Positions 36,164 to 47,475 of a DNA stretch of 64,000 bases are shown piece by piece; the stretch's first letter is position 1, and the number at the start of each line of letters is the position of its first letter. The stretch comes from Gnetum montanum. Taxonomy: Eukaryota > Streptophyta > Gnetopsida > Gnetales > Gnetaceae. Under the pieces are notes generated by a model. The model did no database searches, was not told the origin of the DNA, and saw only the letters and a program-made list of their open reading frames with translations. The position numbers were made by a program, and so were the translations under genes. Location: contig MNCI01002331.1 in assembly GCA_015680685.1 (NCBI GenBank), positions 551,973 to 615,972 on the forward strand, written 5' to 3'.

Positions 36164-38158
36164 CACCTTAGGTAGCTCCTCAGTTTTTAACTTTTTTGTT
36201 TTATACATTTTTGGTTTTACAAATTTTTGTTTTCATCTTCTTTGTTTTACATATTTGTATTTTTAAGGTTATTGGTCTTCTCTTAGTTTTTGTTTTACAC
36301 CATCGTTAATATAGTTAATATTTATTGTCTACTCTTTTACTTTCTTTTATGGTTATGTTTGCTTGTGTTTGATGTGTTTCTCTACTTTTTTTGCTAATAA
36401 GGTGGCAAGTACAATGGTAATGCACTACTCGATGGTGGTATGTTTCATTTGTAATTTGATTGTTGATGTCTAGTTTTTGACTTTGAATGTTGTTATTAAT
36501 GACTAAGACATGGTTTCTTTTCATGTAATAGGCAATGAGTCCACATCATCCACCCATCCACATACTCTATGGTTTTCCTTATTTTGGAAGCGTGTAGTCT
36601 CTTCTTCATTAATGCAACTTTAATAAATTGGTAACTTGTGTAGTTTTTGAAATTGGGAAGGAATCAAAGGTTTTGATAGGGTGTGGCTTCAAAGAGATGA
36701 GGTAGTCTTTGCGCTTTTCTATTTTCCTGTGTGTAGGAGTGTTCTCATAAGCTTCTCGTTGTTCCACATCATTTCACAATAGGAAGTCAAATAAGTCCTC
36801 ACATGGTGTGGTCCTCATCACAAAAAAAAACATAAAAAAAAACATGAGCATTTAAAGCACACCCCTTGGACAAAATAAATGTGAAAAATGCATGGGTCTT
36901 TGCATGGTGTGGTTCCCATCCAGAAAAAACATGGAAATTCAAAGCACACCACTTAGACCAAATAAGAGGGCTACTAGCGTTGGTTATGAGACTTGTCTTG
37001 TCTCTTCTAACTAAGGCCCTTTCTTACTTCCTACCTTCTGTCCAATTTGGAATAATGGTTGTTTTGTGGGAGAATTCTTGTGTCTCAAGTGATGGACTTG
37101 CCTTAGAATGTTGATGCGAAGTCACTAAAAGTGGTTGGTTTTGATCTGGAATGAGGAAAGATCCTACCAAGTCAACTAATCACAAATTCCATAAGGGAGT
37201 ACTTATGACCATAACTAGGAACTCTATTCCACTCCCTTTGTCATCTATTTATGATTTTCATGCCTCACCTCACTGCTAGTTTCATGTTTTGATTCAGTGT
37301 TTTGGTTTGATCTGTCAGGTTTCTCAGTTAGTTACTTTTGGGTTTTTATACTTAAATTTTTGTAATCATTAATCATCCATGGAGCCCATAGACTCCTTGG
37401 TTTGAAGTTATGCAAGGGCATAAAAGGTATATGCCTGCTTTGGGGAGTACCCACTTGCATATCTTTTGGTTTGGTTAAGTTCTTTATCCTTAGACATTAT
37501 TGCAATCAAATTCTTTTTATTTACCCCATCCATGTCATCCAATTGTACACACCTTCACAACTGTTTGTAATTAACTCCTTTTTATTGTTGTGAATACCCT
37601 CTTTCTAGTACTCCTTGTGTCAAGCTTTTTCTGAATTGTATGGATCACTTCTCTTATTTAACCCATTTGTCAGTCTTTCCACTAATAATATCACGTAATC
37701 AATCTATCACGATCACAACTTGGCTAGATAAAATCACTGACAAGATAAGGTATTCAGGAATTATCTATTGTATTATATATACTAATCCTTGGTTTTGTTT
37801 GATTGCAGTGGGAAGTGTGGATTAGAAGCAAGACTATCGTCACCAAGGAGCATGCAACCATATCACTCATGAGAGATTATTCATAATTGTTGGATCTCTT
37901 CTACCTCTCCCTCATTCTTCTTTTGTCAAGAGTGGTTGGATGTCGTTTGGATTCGTTGGTGTTCTTTCCTATTATCATGAACATCAATTTTGTACATAAT
38001 TGTAATATTGTATGCTTGGGCACTTTGGTATTTTTCTATTGTCTCTGTGTCACTCTACATGTTAGTCAAATAAGTCCATACCCCCTAATATATTTTGTAA
38101 AGGAATTGTTCCTCTTCTTCTACACTCGAGGATAAGTTTTCATTCAATCATGGGGGTA
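36164..38158 (+). other. E2 3' untranslated region
   Basis: No gene is visible. The block containing AAAGCACACC is present twice (near 36855 and 36940) as an imperfect direct duplication of about 85 bp. A TTTGGGGAGTACCCA block lies near 37439. TTTGTTTGATTGCAG near 37794-37808 is a splice-acceptor-like site in the position seen in E1 and E3. The polypurine tract CATGGGGGTA is at 38149-38158. Confidence 0.65.
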
Positions 38159-39002
38159 TGATTAATCATATTTTTCATATACTCCAATATCGGGGTGGCC
38201 ATGATATCGAGTATGCAATATCATGGCCCAAGTTGCGAGATCGTACATTCAATATCATAGGGTTACTCTCAGGTCTATAAATACAGTGCCTAGGCACATA
38301 ATTGGGAGTAAGTTTTAGGCAGTCAAGTAGCAAAACTCTTGCATTTTGTTCATTTGAAAGTTAGAATATTTTCCAAGTGCCCGTAGCAAGAGGTCTAAGT
38401 GTGAATGGATCTTTATTCAAGCATTGATGTACCTGAACACACCATTGTATTGGCAATAAAGATGAACTCTTTGATCCATTCCTTGTAGCACTTGAGACTT
38501 TCTTTCTTATGCATTTATATTTCATGAAATTTACATAAATATTATTTATGTAGTAATTAATTTGATTAATCAAGAAACTCATTAAGATACACAAGCATGA
38601 CCCCTTCGAACATATGTGTGACACTTGGTAGCTTAGAAACGATTAGCGTTTGAAAACCCAACAATGTTTACACAAAGTTCAAGATGTGTCTTGAAAGTGG
38701 GAATAGTTACATGTGTTAGGCTAGATTAGACCATAGTCTACTTAGCAATTAATCACTCTTACTTTTACTTTCATCTTTGGTCTAGGTGAGTAATTTCATA
38801 AAAACACAAAATAATAAAAATCTTACACCTTAGTCATACTTAACCATACAATTGCATTCCACAAGTGGAATTGGGAAGAAAACACACATGCATTGTTTGG
38901 CTCTAGTGTACTTAGTAATTATAGTTTGCGAAATTCGACCAGATAGCACGTGAATGCCTGTGATTCGTATGGTTTGGCATAGGGGTACCTCGCCACTCAT
39001 CA
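38159..39002 (+). repeat. E2 3' LTR (844 bp)
   Basis: It starts TGATTAATC and ends CTCATCA. GATATC-type motifs lie at 38199-38265, TATAAATA near 38275, and GCAATAAAGATGAAC near 38452 is the poly(A) region. Confidence 0.9.
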
Positions 39003-39007
39003 ATGGT
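39003..39007. repeat. E2 target-site duplication, right copy
   Basis: ATGGT, identical to 29043-29047. Confidence 0.85.
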
Positions 39008-41290
39008 ATATTAGATAATTTTGGTTCAATGGATGTTCAATGTCATGGTGGATTTTTTTTATTTTATTACATTCATATGATATGGAATATGTTAAAAGTA
39101 TGCTATCAAAATCTAGTCTTGGAAAACCATTTTGAGGAGTTGCTAATACAACAGTGTACGTAATTGTTTGATCTCCAAGCATTCCTCTAAATAATAAGAT
39201 TCTTGAAGTTTTATGGAAAGGTAGGAAGATTTCATATGATCCATTAAAAAATTTTGGTTGTGAGGCTTATATTTTAATTCCAAAAGAAAAAAGAAATCAA
39301 TTACATGTAAAATCCCAAAGGTATGTTTTTCTAGGTTATAACAAAGATGATAGAGGCTATAGATTTTGGGATCCTTTTGTAAAACAAGTTATCCAAAGTA
39401 GGGATGTTTTATATAATGAAAGTGAGATGTTTATTCATAAGAAACAAGATAAAGAAAAATCAAAAAAATTAATTGTAGATGTGGATGTTCTTGTTTCACA
39501 TCATCATGAAATTTAACCATATATCCACAATGAGGTTATTAATGTTGATACTAATAATAATACAAAGAAAATAAAAGGTGGTGTTATTACATCTTATGCA
39601 AATAGTAAAGGGCTTCTAGTAACTCCTATATAGAAAGTTAGGAGTTCTTTATGGCCTTATAAAACAACAAAAAGTATTTGCCTTCTTTGTACCATACTTT
39701 ATTTATTGATGTTGTTGACTCTGAATCTTTTCAGGAAGGTGTAAATTATCATGCTACTAATAAACGACAAGAGACTGTGATTGAGGAGATTAATGCTTTA
39801 CATTTTAATAATAGTTGGGAGTTGGTAAACCTTCCACAATGAAGGTAAGTTCTAAAACATAGATAGAAGATGGTTCCTTGTGGTATGAAGTACGATTCAA
39901 GGTTAAATGTGATGGATAGAAACTTGGTATTGATCTCAATAAAATTTTTGCCTTTATGATAAAACATAATTCTATTACAGTTGTTCCTTCTTTGGTTGCA
40001 AATCTAAATTTAGAACTAGAATAACTTAATATCAAAGAAACTTTTCTGCATGGTGATTTAGAAGAAAAAAAATTTATGTATCATCCTATAGGTTTTATAA
40101 ATGCAACTAATGTTAATTTGATTTGCAAATTGAAAAAGGTTCATGTCTAGATTGAAGTAGGCATTAAGGTTGGGGCATAAGAAATTTGATAATTTTATGC
40201 ATAATGAAATTATAAAAGATCTGAATATGATCATTGTGTATATTAAAGGTTTGATATAAGGTAGTTTTACTATTTTATTTTATGTTGATGATATGATGAT
40301 TGTTAGTAATGACCAAATTGAAATTAAATATTTAAAAGATAACACGTCTAAATGTTTTTCTATCAAAGATCTTGGACTAGATAAGAAGATTTTGGGCATG
40401 CATATTCAAAGAGATGTAAAGCAAGGTATGCGTTGGTTAAGTCAATGCATGTATATTTCAAGAACTTTAGAGTGTTTTAATATAGTTCATTGTAAGCTAG
40501 TTTTTACAACATTACCAATACATTTTAAATTGTCTAAAGATAATTATCAAATGAATAAAGAAAATATAAGCAAGATGATGAATGTTCCTTATACATTATT
40601 TGTTGGTAGCCTCATGTATGCAATGGTTTATACTAGACCTGATATTGCTTCTTTAGTGGAAGTTGTTTCTTGTTACAAGGACAATCTTGGATGGGAATGT
40701 TGGCAACCAACAAATAATATTCTTTGATATTTGAAAGGTACAGAAAAAGAATGTTTATGCTTTGATGGTTCTTCTTTAGATATTTTTTGTTTTGCATATA
40801 TTGATTTTTCTAGTTGTCATGAAAGTAAAAAATCCACTATTGAGCATGTTTTCACAATTGGTAGTGGTACTATTAGTAGGATGTCTAATTTATAGGTTAT
40901 TGTTCTTTATCTACCATAGAAGCTGAATATGTAGCATTGACAAAAGCAACAAAAATTATAATTTCATTAAGAAGTTTGCTTGAATAATTTAAGATAAATC
41001 AAGATAGATTTGTTGTGTTTTGTGAGAATTAAAGTGTAATTGATCTTGCAAAGAATGCAATGTTTCATTCAAAAATAAATCATATTAACATTATATACCA
41101 TTTGATCAGTTTGGCTCTTGATTAAGGAGATTTGGAGGTAGACAAAGTTGATATTGAAAGACATCTTGCTAAATTTTTATCAAAAGTTCTTCTTGGAGAT
41201 ATCTTGATTTGGCTAGAGTGCAAGCATAAATTATGGAAGCAATGAAACTCTTGATTTGAAGATCGAAGATTTTTCATCAAGCATGTATTG
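39008..41290 (+). pseudogene. E10 copia integrase C-terminus, RT and RNase H
   Basis: The frame resumes after E2. Most of the integrase core is gone, but the end is clear: LNNKILEVLWKGRKISYDPL, KNFGCEAYILIPKEKRNQL, then YVFLGYNKDDRGYRFWDP at 39185-39400. RT follows with the catalytic FYVDDMMIVSN near 40278-40310, and the frame 40293-40727 ends with LFVGSLMYAMVYTRPDI. RNase H remnants (IDFSSCHESKKSTIEHVF near 40800) reach about 41270. Several stops and an internal deletion disable it. Confidence 0.75.
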
Positions 41291-41369
41291 GTTGGGCTAC
41301 CAACATAAGTCTATAACCATTGTTTAAGGTATGGTTCATATAATTAATTAGTATGGTTTTGGAAAATAA

Positions 41370-42775
41370 AAACTAAAAAATTAGATGAATATAGACATGC
41401 AAAGAAAGATCCACATTAAACAATAAATGCACATTAATCATGTAGTTTTAGTCAAATCCTATGCATATCGAATATACATAAAACTAGAGAAGTAGAATTA
41501 AACATGATAAAATATCAAGACATCTTAATTAGAAATTAAGAAGCATAGATCTGAATTGTAAATGCATAAACATAAGAATACACACACAACCTCATGCACA
41601 CAAACTAGTCATGCTCTACAATACTAACATGTCTCTAATATGGTAGCACTTATGCATCTAAGTGAAATGAATACCATAGTACTTGAATGAATGGAGTGTG
41701 AGTTTTTTAATAGAAAAGAATTCCAAAATCTAAAATGTTGAAACCCTAACTAAAGAAGACTATCACCAAATCTTACTCAACTACATAAACATAGCAAAGG
41801 GCAATAAAACAATGTCATAATTCTTATGTGGTTCCTAACTAGTAATAACACCTCTTCATAGAATTAAGTAATTAGGAAATTTTTGGATAATTAAAGCCAA
41901 ATCAACTGGCACTACTTTGTGTTAGTAATCTTGAAGTTACAAGTTGTTATTTGTTGTTTTTGACTTCCACTTTTTAACAATTTTTTTTTTAAAAGAACAA
42001 CATATGTTAAGCATTCTAAAAATATAGATTGTTTTGTATTGATGTATGATTAAAAAAAGTCACTGTTGTGCTTTAAAAGACATTGTTTTACCTTGTTAGT
42101 TGTAACATTTCAAAGAAAAAAAAAAGATGAATATATACATATAAAGAAAGAACCAACTCAAATAATAAATGCACATTAATCATGAAGTTTTAGTAAAATC
42201 CCATGCATTATGAATATACACAAAACCTGAGAACATGAAAAAATATTAAGACATCTTAGCTAAACAAATTGCAAATGCACAAACTCAGGCATATACATAT
42301 AACCTTGTGCACACAAACTAGTAATGCTCTACAATACCACAACAAGTCTCTAATCAGATAGCACTTATACATCTAAGTGAAATGAATACCAAATTACCTG
42401 AAAGAATGGAGTGTGAGGTTTTTAATAAAAAAGAATTCCAAAACCTGAAATGTTGAAACTTTGATCCTATTTAGTAAAAATAAAATATAAAATAAAGAAA
42501 ATTATCACCAAATCTTAAACAATAAAGTAAACATAGCAAAGGCCAATAAAATAATGCTATAATTCTTATATAATGCTTAAAGTTAGAAACACTTGGTATT
42601 AGTAATCTTGAAGTTACTTACTAGTTTTGACTTCCTCTTTATAACAGAAATTTTGTATTTATATATAAAAAATGCATGTTAAAAATTCTATTTAAAAATA
42701 TAAATTGTTTGGTGTTGATGTATGAGTGAAAAAATATTACTGCTATGCTTTAAAAGGCATTGTTTTACGTTGTTT
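41370..42775 (+). repeat. Imperfect tandem duplication, unit about 740 bp
   Basis: The first copy is about 41370-42120 and the second about 42120-42775. The order of landmarks is the same in both: AATAAATGCACATTAATCATG, CACACAAACTAGT, CTAAGTGAAATGAATACCA, GGAGTGTGAG, AGTAATCTTGAAGTTAC and GATGTATGA. The stretch holds no gene. It lies between the E10 RNase H and its LTR end and may be an internally duplicated 3' LTR. Confidence 0.75.
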
Positions 42776-42918
42776 TATTACAAAATAAAAGAACTCTGAA
42801 CTACTTTGCATGGTTTCTCATCTTTCACATTATAAGATTTTCCATGTTAATTCTATGGTCTATTTTATTGCTTATTATTTTATTTGCTATATTTCTTGTT
42901 TTAAGAGTAACGATATCT
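42714..42918 (+). repeat. E10 3' LTR, terminal part
   Basis: GTTGATGTATGAGTG, then GCATGGTTTCTCATCTTTCACATT, then GATTTTCCATGTTAATT follow the order of the 5' LTR block at 27648-27810. The end near 42918 is set only by the start of the gene-fragment homology. Confidence 0.45.
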
Positions 42919-45360
42919 AACTTAAAGTTAATATTTTATTGCTATATTTCCAATTCGCTTTTAATAGCGTGAACAAAGTGTGCATAAATAAAATATCGAA
43001 AGCACACAGGAACTATAGGTATTTCACTCGGCTGCACCTTGTATGCATGCCAAAAAAAGATACGTGAAGCGTTAAAGATCTTCAGCTATTAGAGAAAGGC
43101 AGGGACGAACACATCACCGAAAGAAAATTCCAATCTAAATCATTATTTATTCCAAAGCAAGCTGGCCCTCAACTTGACCGCATAAATAATCACCCAAAGA
43201 AAATTCTAATCTAAATCATTTCTTTATTTCAAAGCAAACTGGGCCTCAACTTGACCGCATAATTAATTTTTACTTTAAACTTCCGAATTTGAAAAAAGAG
43301 TTATGTCATTGCTGCCCTTGAATAATTCACTTTAAATTTTATCACTGTAAACATCGGATAAAAATAACTTCACCAATACGTTTGGCATCATAGCATTGCC
43401 ATTGATAACTATAAATATAAATATTATGTTGTTTTTATCTGTATTTGCTATGGGCAATCAGCTTCAAATTTGCTGAGAAGGTGGTTTCATAGATTGAAAA
43501 TCCCATGGGATCGGTAAAACGGCAACCTTTTTATAGATTGGATCCAGAAAATCCAAACAAATTGGTGTAAAAATCGAATTAAAATTGTCGATATTTACAA
43601 AAGACAGCACTTAAATGCACTCATGTTAGTAGTGGTATTTTCCATTTTTTTTTTCATTAAGAGTTCAGTTAAAGTGGAAAATCAAATATAGAAATTTTAG
43701 GTTTGGCGTAGCTAACCGTCTGTCTCCCGAGGTCCACCGTGTCGTGTCGAGGTCCACCGTGTCGTGTCGTTTGGGGTGTTGATTATCGAAGTGTTTCTAC
43801 AATATATTAAACTTAAAAAATCAATAAAAATATATGAAATATCCCATCTGACTTTGAATTGGCTTCAATGTTACCTTGCGATTAATGGCAGATTTCTCAA
43901 TCTATGGGCAGTCTTGCATCTTAGTCATTTAAAAGGAGCAGATATGGTTTCTTGAGACGTTGGAAGTTTCAAAACTGGTGCATAACATGTGGGAATCATG
44001 ATGATAAACAGCCTTCAACCAGTGGTAATGTGCACGCTACTTTAGTGGGTCCTCTGCCCTGCTGGATTTGCATCCTTTAGAGTTACTTCAGGAATTCGAC
44101 TTGAGATATATGTGTGACCACATTTTGGTACTTTTGAAAAACATAGAGGTGAATTTTTCAATTATCTTATATACGAATTTCCTTTTCAAGTAAGCCATAA
44201 CCATTATTTGGTTATTTATCGTTACCTTACATTAGGCAAAGTAACCAAGCGCCGACACGGGGGTTAGATGAACGATAGATGAACGATACTTCAGATAAAA
44301 GTTGACGTGCTTGCCTATTCGGACAGAGCTGTTTAGAGACGAGAAACCAGATCAATCTATCCTGGTATTTCCTACATCTTCATTGGATTCCGTTTGCAGT
44401 AGGAATGATATAGTATGGATGATTGCATGGACCATGTTTATAATAACGATTCATTTGAATTACTTGGAGAATTTACTTTCCAAAAGGAAATAATGATGCA
44501 AGCACAATTGTATACATGATCTCTAGAGATGTACCGTACCACCTTTGGCTTGCAGTGGGACTCCTTTCGGTAGGTGCTTCACTGGAAAAGTGGACTGCGT
44601 CACTGTCTCACTCGGACAGAGATTCATCAGATTGGTTTAAGGATGATAAAAAAATAAAGGAAGAATGCTTGCATGTCTTCTGGGAGATGTGAAGATTGGC
44701 AAAGCTTTTATGGGACTTAAAAATTTCTCAAACTCAGACCCCAGAGCGACTGTAATTATTTAAGGTACTCTTGGTTGGAGCATCCCAGCCTACATGAAGA
44801 AAACGGTTTCATAAGAAAAGAGGAGTGAATCAGGTACGTGTGGAATGAAAAAGAGCAAAAGGTATCATCATCGGAGGAGGAAGATATTGATAATGACAAC
44901 AATGATGATGAAGGATACTACCAAGAAAGTGAAGGGAAGATGATGAAGAATCCGATAACGTTGCTGATGCAAATGTTTGGCGGTGAAGTGTGGACCTTTA
45001 TCTGCTCTGACAATATTCCCACATGACAGTTGCCTGACAAGATACGGTAGTTGCTGGATAACAAGAAAAGCCGCAAGCAAAGGATTCTGATGACCAACAG
45101 AAACATGGAGTCCACCTGGCGAGAATGGGCAAAGGTGTTGACCGAAGATTGCATGTACACCTACGTTATGCTCTCATCTCATGAAATAATGCCGCAGGTA
45201 TCACCAGAGAAATGGGGTCTGACGACATTCACTAGGAAGCTATGCATAAAAAGAATCTGATACCTGGAAGTTTGGAATCAAGAATTTGTGATTGTGATAG
45301 CATTCTGCCAGAACCAATGGGTATGGGTTTGTAACCTTGAGATGTGAATTTAAAAAATTA
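42919..45360 (+). pseudogene. Unidentified gene fragment, less decayed copy
   Basis: This stretch is relatively rich in CpG and has short coding-like segments. A TATAAATAT region lies near 43409. An exon-like segment at about 43960-44148 contains WCITCGNHDDKQPSTSGNV and, after a small frame change, ELLQEFDLRYMCDHILVLL, followed by GTGAAT. Later segments at 44400-44490 (DHVYNNDSFELLGEFTFQK), 44517-44690 (VPYHLWLAVGLLSVGASLEK) and 44838-45260 (acidic SSSEEEDIDNDNNDDEG, then NMESTWREWAKVLTEDCMY) are each open but joined by stops or shifts. In the 44838-45260 segment TGA stands where CGA, and TAG where CAG, would fit. I cannot name the family. It could be a captured or relic host gene. Confidence 0.4.
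43728..43767. repeat. Perfect 20-bp tandem duplication
   Basis: CGAGGTCCACCGTGTCGTGT occurs twice head to tail, with no mismatch and all CpGs kept, so the duplication is recent or the site is unmethylated. Confidence 0.95.
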
Positions 45361-46640
45361 AAATACTGTTGATACATAAATTTTGGACACACTAACATCT
45401 ATGAAAACTTGTTTTAAGAGACCCATATGAGTATAGTTTTAGCTGGAAAGGGTTATGTGACAATAATAATAATAATAATAATCCAAACAAAATATTAAAA
45501 ATTTAAATTAAATATAAATTTAAGGAGGATTTTGTCTTGATTATAAAAAATAAAAGATATAGTAAAATATCCAAAATTAAAATTAAACATTGTGCAATTT
45601 TTCTTTCTTTTGAAAAGTAAACAATACAAAAGGGAAAATGGAAATTAAACTAACAATTTATCTCGTCCCGCTACTGCTTGACCACCATCGTTTTGTGATG
45701 TTGCTGGTAGCGGGCATCAACTGCAACTATCAAACACTGCCATTAGTTGTTGCTACCTAGTGCTTCCCTGGCTACTCCAGGATTTGATGATTTGGGAGCT
45801 GCAGTCCAAGATCTCTCTGCCGTGCATCACCTTTGACTACCCACTTGGATCCTTCCTTTCCTACAAGAGAAGCTTGAGCCACACAAATAGAATAGATCAA
45901 TAATCATTCAAATGATGCTGAATTAAACAACCACCAATCAATCAGTTTGTGATCCCATCCCCTTGTAAGAAATTAGGGAGAACATTATGAGAAAGTGGAT
46001 GAGAGCAATGTGAGGTTGTTTATTCGTTCTCAGAAATTTCCTCCCCTTCTCTAGCCTGCGGCGCCCCCTCCCCCGCCACCCCCGTAGGAATTCCAACATG
46101 AGTCTAGTTGATTAGCCACACTGTCAAAGAGCACAATCCTTTCGGAAACTTTGCCCATGGTGCAGTTCAACCTTCGTGTATGTGCCTTTGATTATTATTT
46201 AATGGCATCATAGCAAGTCTCCTGGGTGGCTAAGGGCTCTCAAGTGGAAATGAACACACTTCACCTTGTTGTTCACAGGATAGCCATGGATCATCACACC
46301 TGAGGACTAGGGCTTATGAGAGGAAAAATGGGGTTTTCCAAAGTCGCCTAGTGATTATGGCTAACCATTCTCCAACATCACCTATCCTACACTCACATGA
46401 TCATGATGATTACATGATAAGTTAGCACAAATCTCATGCTTCATAATCCAACATAACTATAGAAACTAAAACCTTGAAAAAGATTGAGAAGAATCAAAGC
46501 ATTATTGAAATATATAGTATAAAAAAGATTTTATGTAATAGTACTAGGAAATATTATATAAAGGATTATACTTACATTATTTTCAAATAGTGTTCTGATG
46601 ACCCAATGCCTAGTAACTCAAAAGTTCATATTGATTACTA
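45361..46640. other. Noncoding stretch, no gene recognised
   Basis: It holds a short (AAT)n run near 45462-45483 and a C-rich patch near 46059-46085. No ORF with a recognisable motif was found on either strand. Confidence 0.5.
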
Positions 46641-47475
46641 AAATCATATGCAAAGCAAAAATCAAAACAATATGCTAAGAAAGAAAGAATGGAAGTGCAA
46701 AGAAAATATGCAAACAATTTGTCGATGCTTAAGATTATGAAAATCAAGACCTAATCTTAACTTGCCTGATTGTTTTATATAAATTTTTTCTTTAATATAA
46801 CTTTCAATGATAGGTTTAGGTCTTGGTGGATCATCAAATATAGCCTTTCTAGGAGAATGTTCCATGGATGCGTTGTTAAAATTCAGCACACCTTTAAATG
46901 TTTTAAGAGGTAGGGTCTTATTTATATCTTTGTCTTTCCTTGAAGGTGGTAGGCTACTTAGATGAAATCTATCATGTTGTTGATAAGGCAAGCTATCTCC
47001 ATAGACTTCTTCACCTTCTCTAGGACTTTGATAGGATTGGGTGGAATCTACATGAGAGACAAGATTTATTTTTGTAGTTTCACTCACATAGTTATTTACA
47101 ACATGTTTTCTGTGCTTAACCTCAATAACCCCAACATGAAGATTAGTGTTTCAGTTTTCCAAAGATTGATTTTGTTGATCCAAGGCTGTAACTACTTGTT
47201 TGTAGAAAGGTTCTCTAGGTATAGTTATGTATTCAAATGTTCCTTTGATCAGGATTAATAATTCTGAGAAATCCAACCTTAAGAAGCCCCCAAACTTGGC
47301 TCCAAAAGTCCTAGATAGGAGCACACCATAGGTAAGTGACATGTCAACTACTAGGATATTAGTGTAACATGTGAACATAGGGTATTGTTTAAGTTGCACT
47401 TTTACACTTTTTAATGACCCTACTACAGGTACGTTGGACCCATCGATTTGAATCATGTTTTCCATTTGTGGTATC
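46641..47475 (-). pseudogene. E7 gypsy protease C-terminal half and linker (distal to E3)
   Basis: On the minus strand this continues the protease interrupted by E3: IQIDGSNVPVVGSLKSV, then a retropepsin second half (TNILVVDMSLTYGVLLSRTF and GGFLRLDFSELLI, then ITIPREP), then a hydrophilic linker at 47087-46662 (SLPPSRKDKDINKTLPLKTF). No RT follows, so E7 is truncated here. The frame lines up with 57581-58073 when the E3 insertion and one TSD copy are set aside. Confidence 0.7.
47471..47475. repeat. E3 target-site duplication, left copy
   Basis: GTATC, identical to 57581-57585. Confidence 0.9.

Larger units (their letters stand above)
29048..39002 (+). mobile_element. E2: complete Athila-like Ty3/gypsy element
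   Basis: Two LTRs (29048-29847 and 38159-39002), a tRNA-Asp-type primer site, gag-protease-RT-RNase H-integrase in gypsy order, a 3' UTR and a polypurine tract are all present and bounded by ATGGT. Many stops (mostly TAG) and frameshifts disable it. It lies within copia element E10. Confidence 0.9.
27600..42918 (+). mobile_element. E10: decayed Ty1/copia element split by E2
   Basis: Order on the plus strand: LTR end, initiator-Met primer site at 27879, gag, zinc knuckle, pre-integrase domain, then [E2], integrase C-terminus, RT, RNase H, and a 3' LTR end near 42714-42918. This is copia domain order, with integrase before RT. E2 entered the stretch after the pre-integrase CDECILEK motif and left the duplication ATGGT. 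The true outer LTR boundaries are uncertain. Confidence 0.7.
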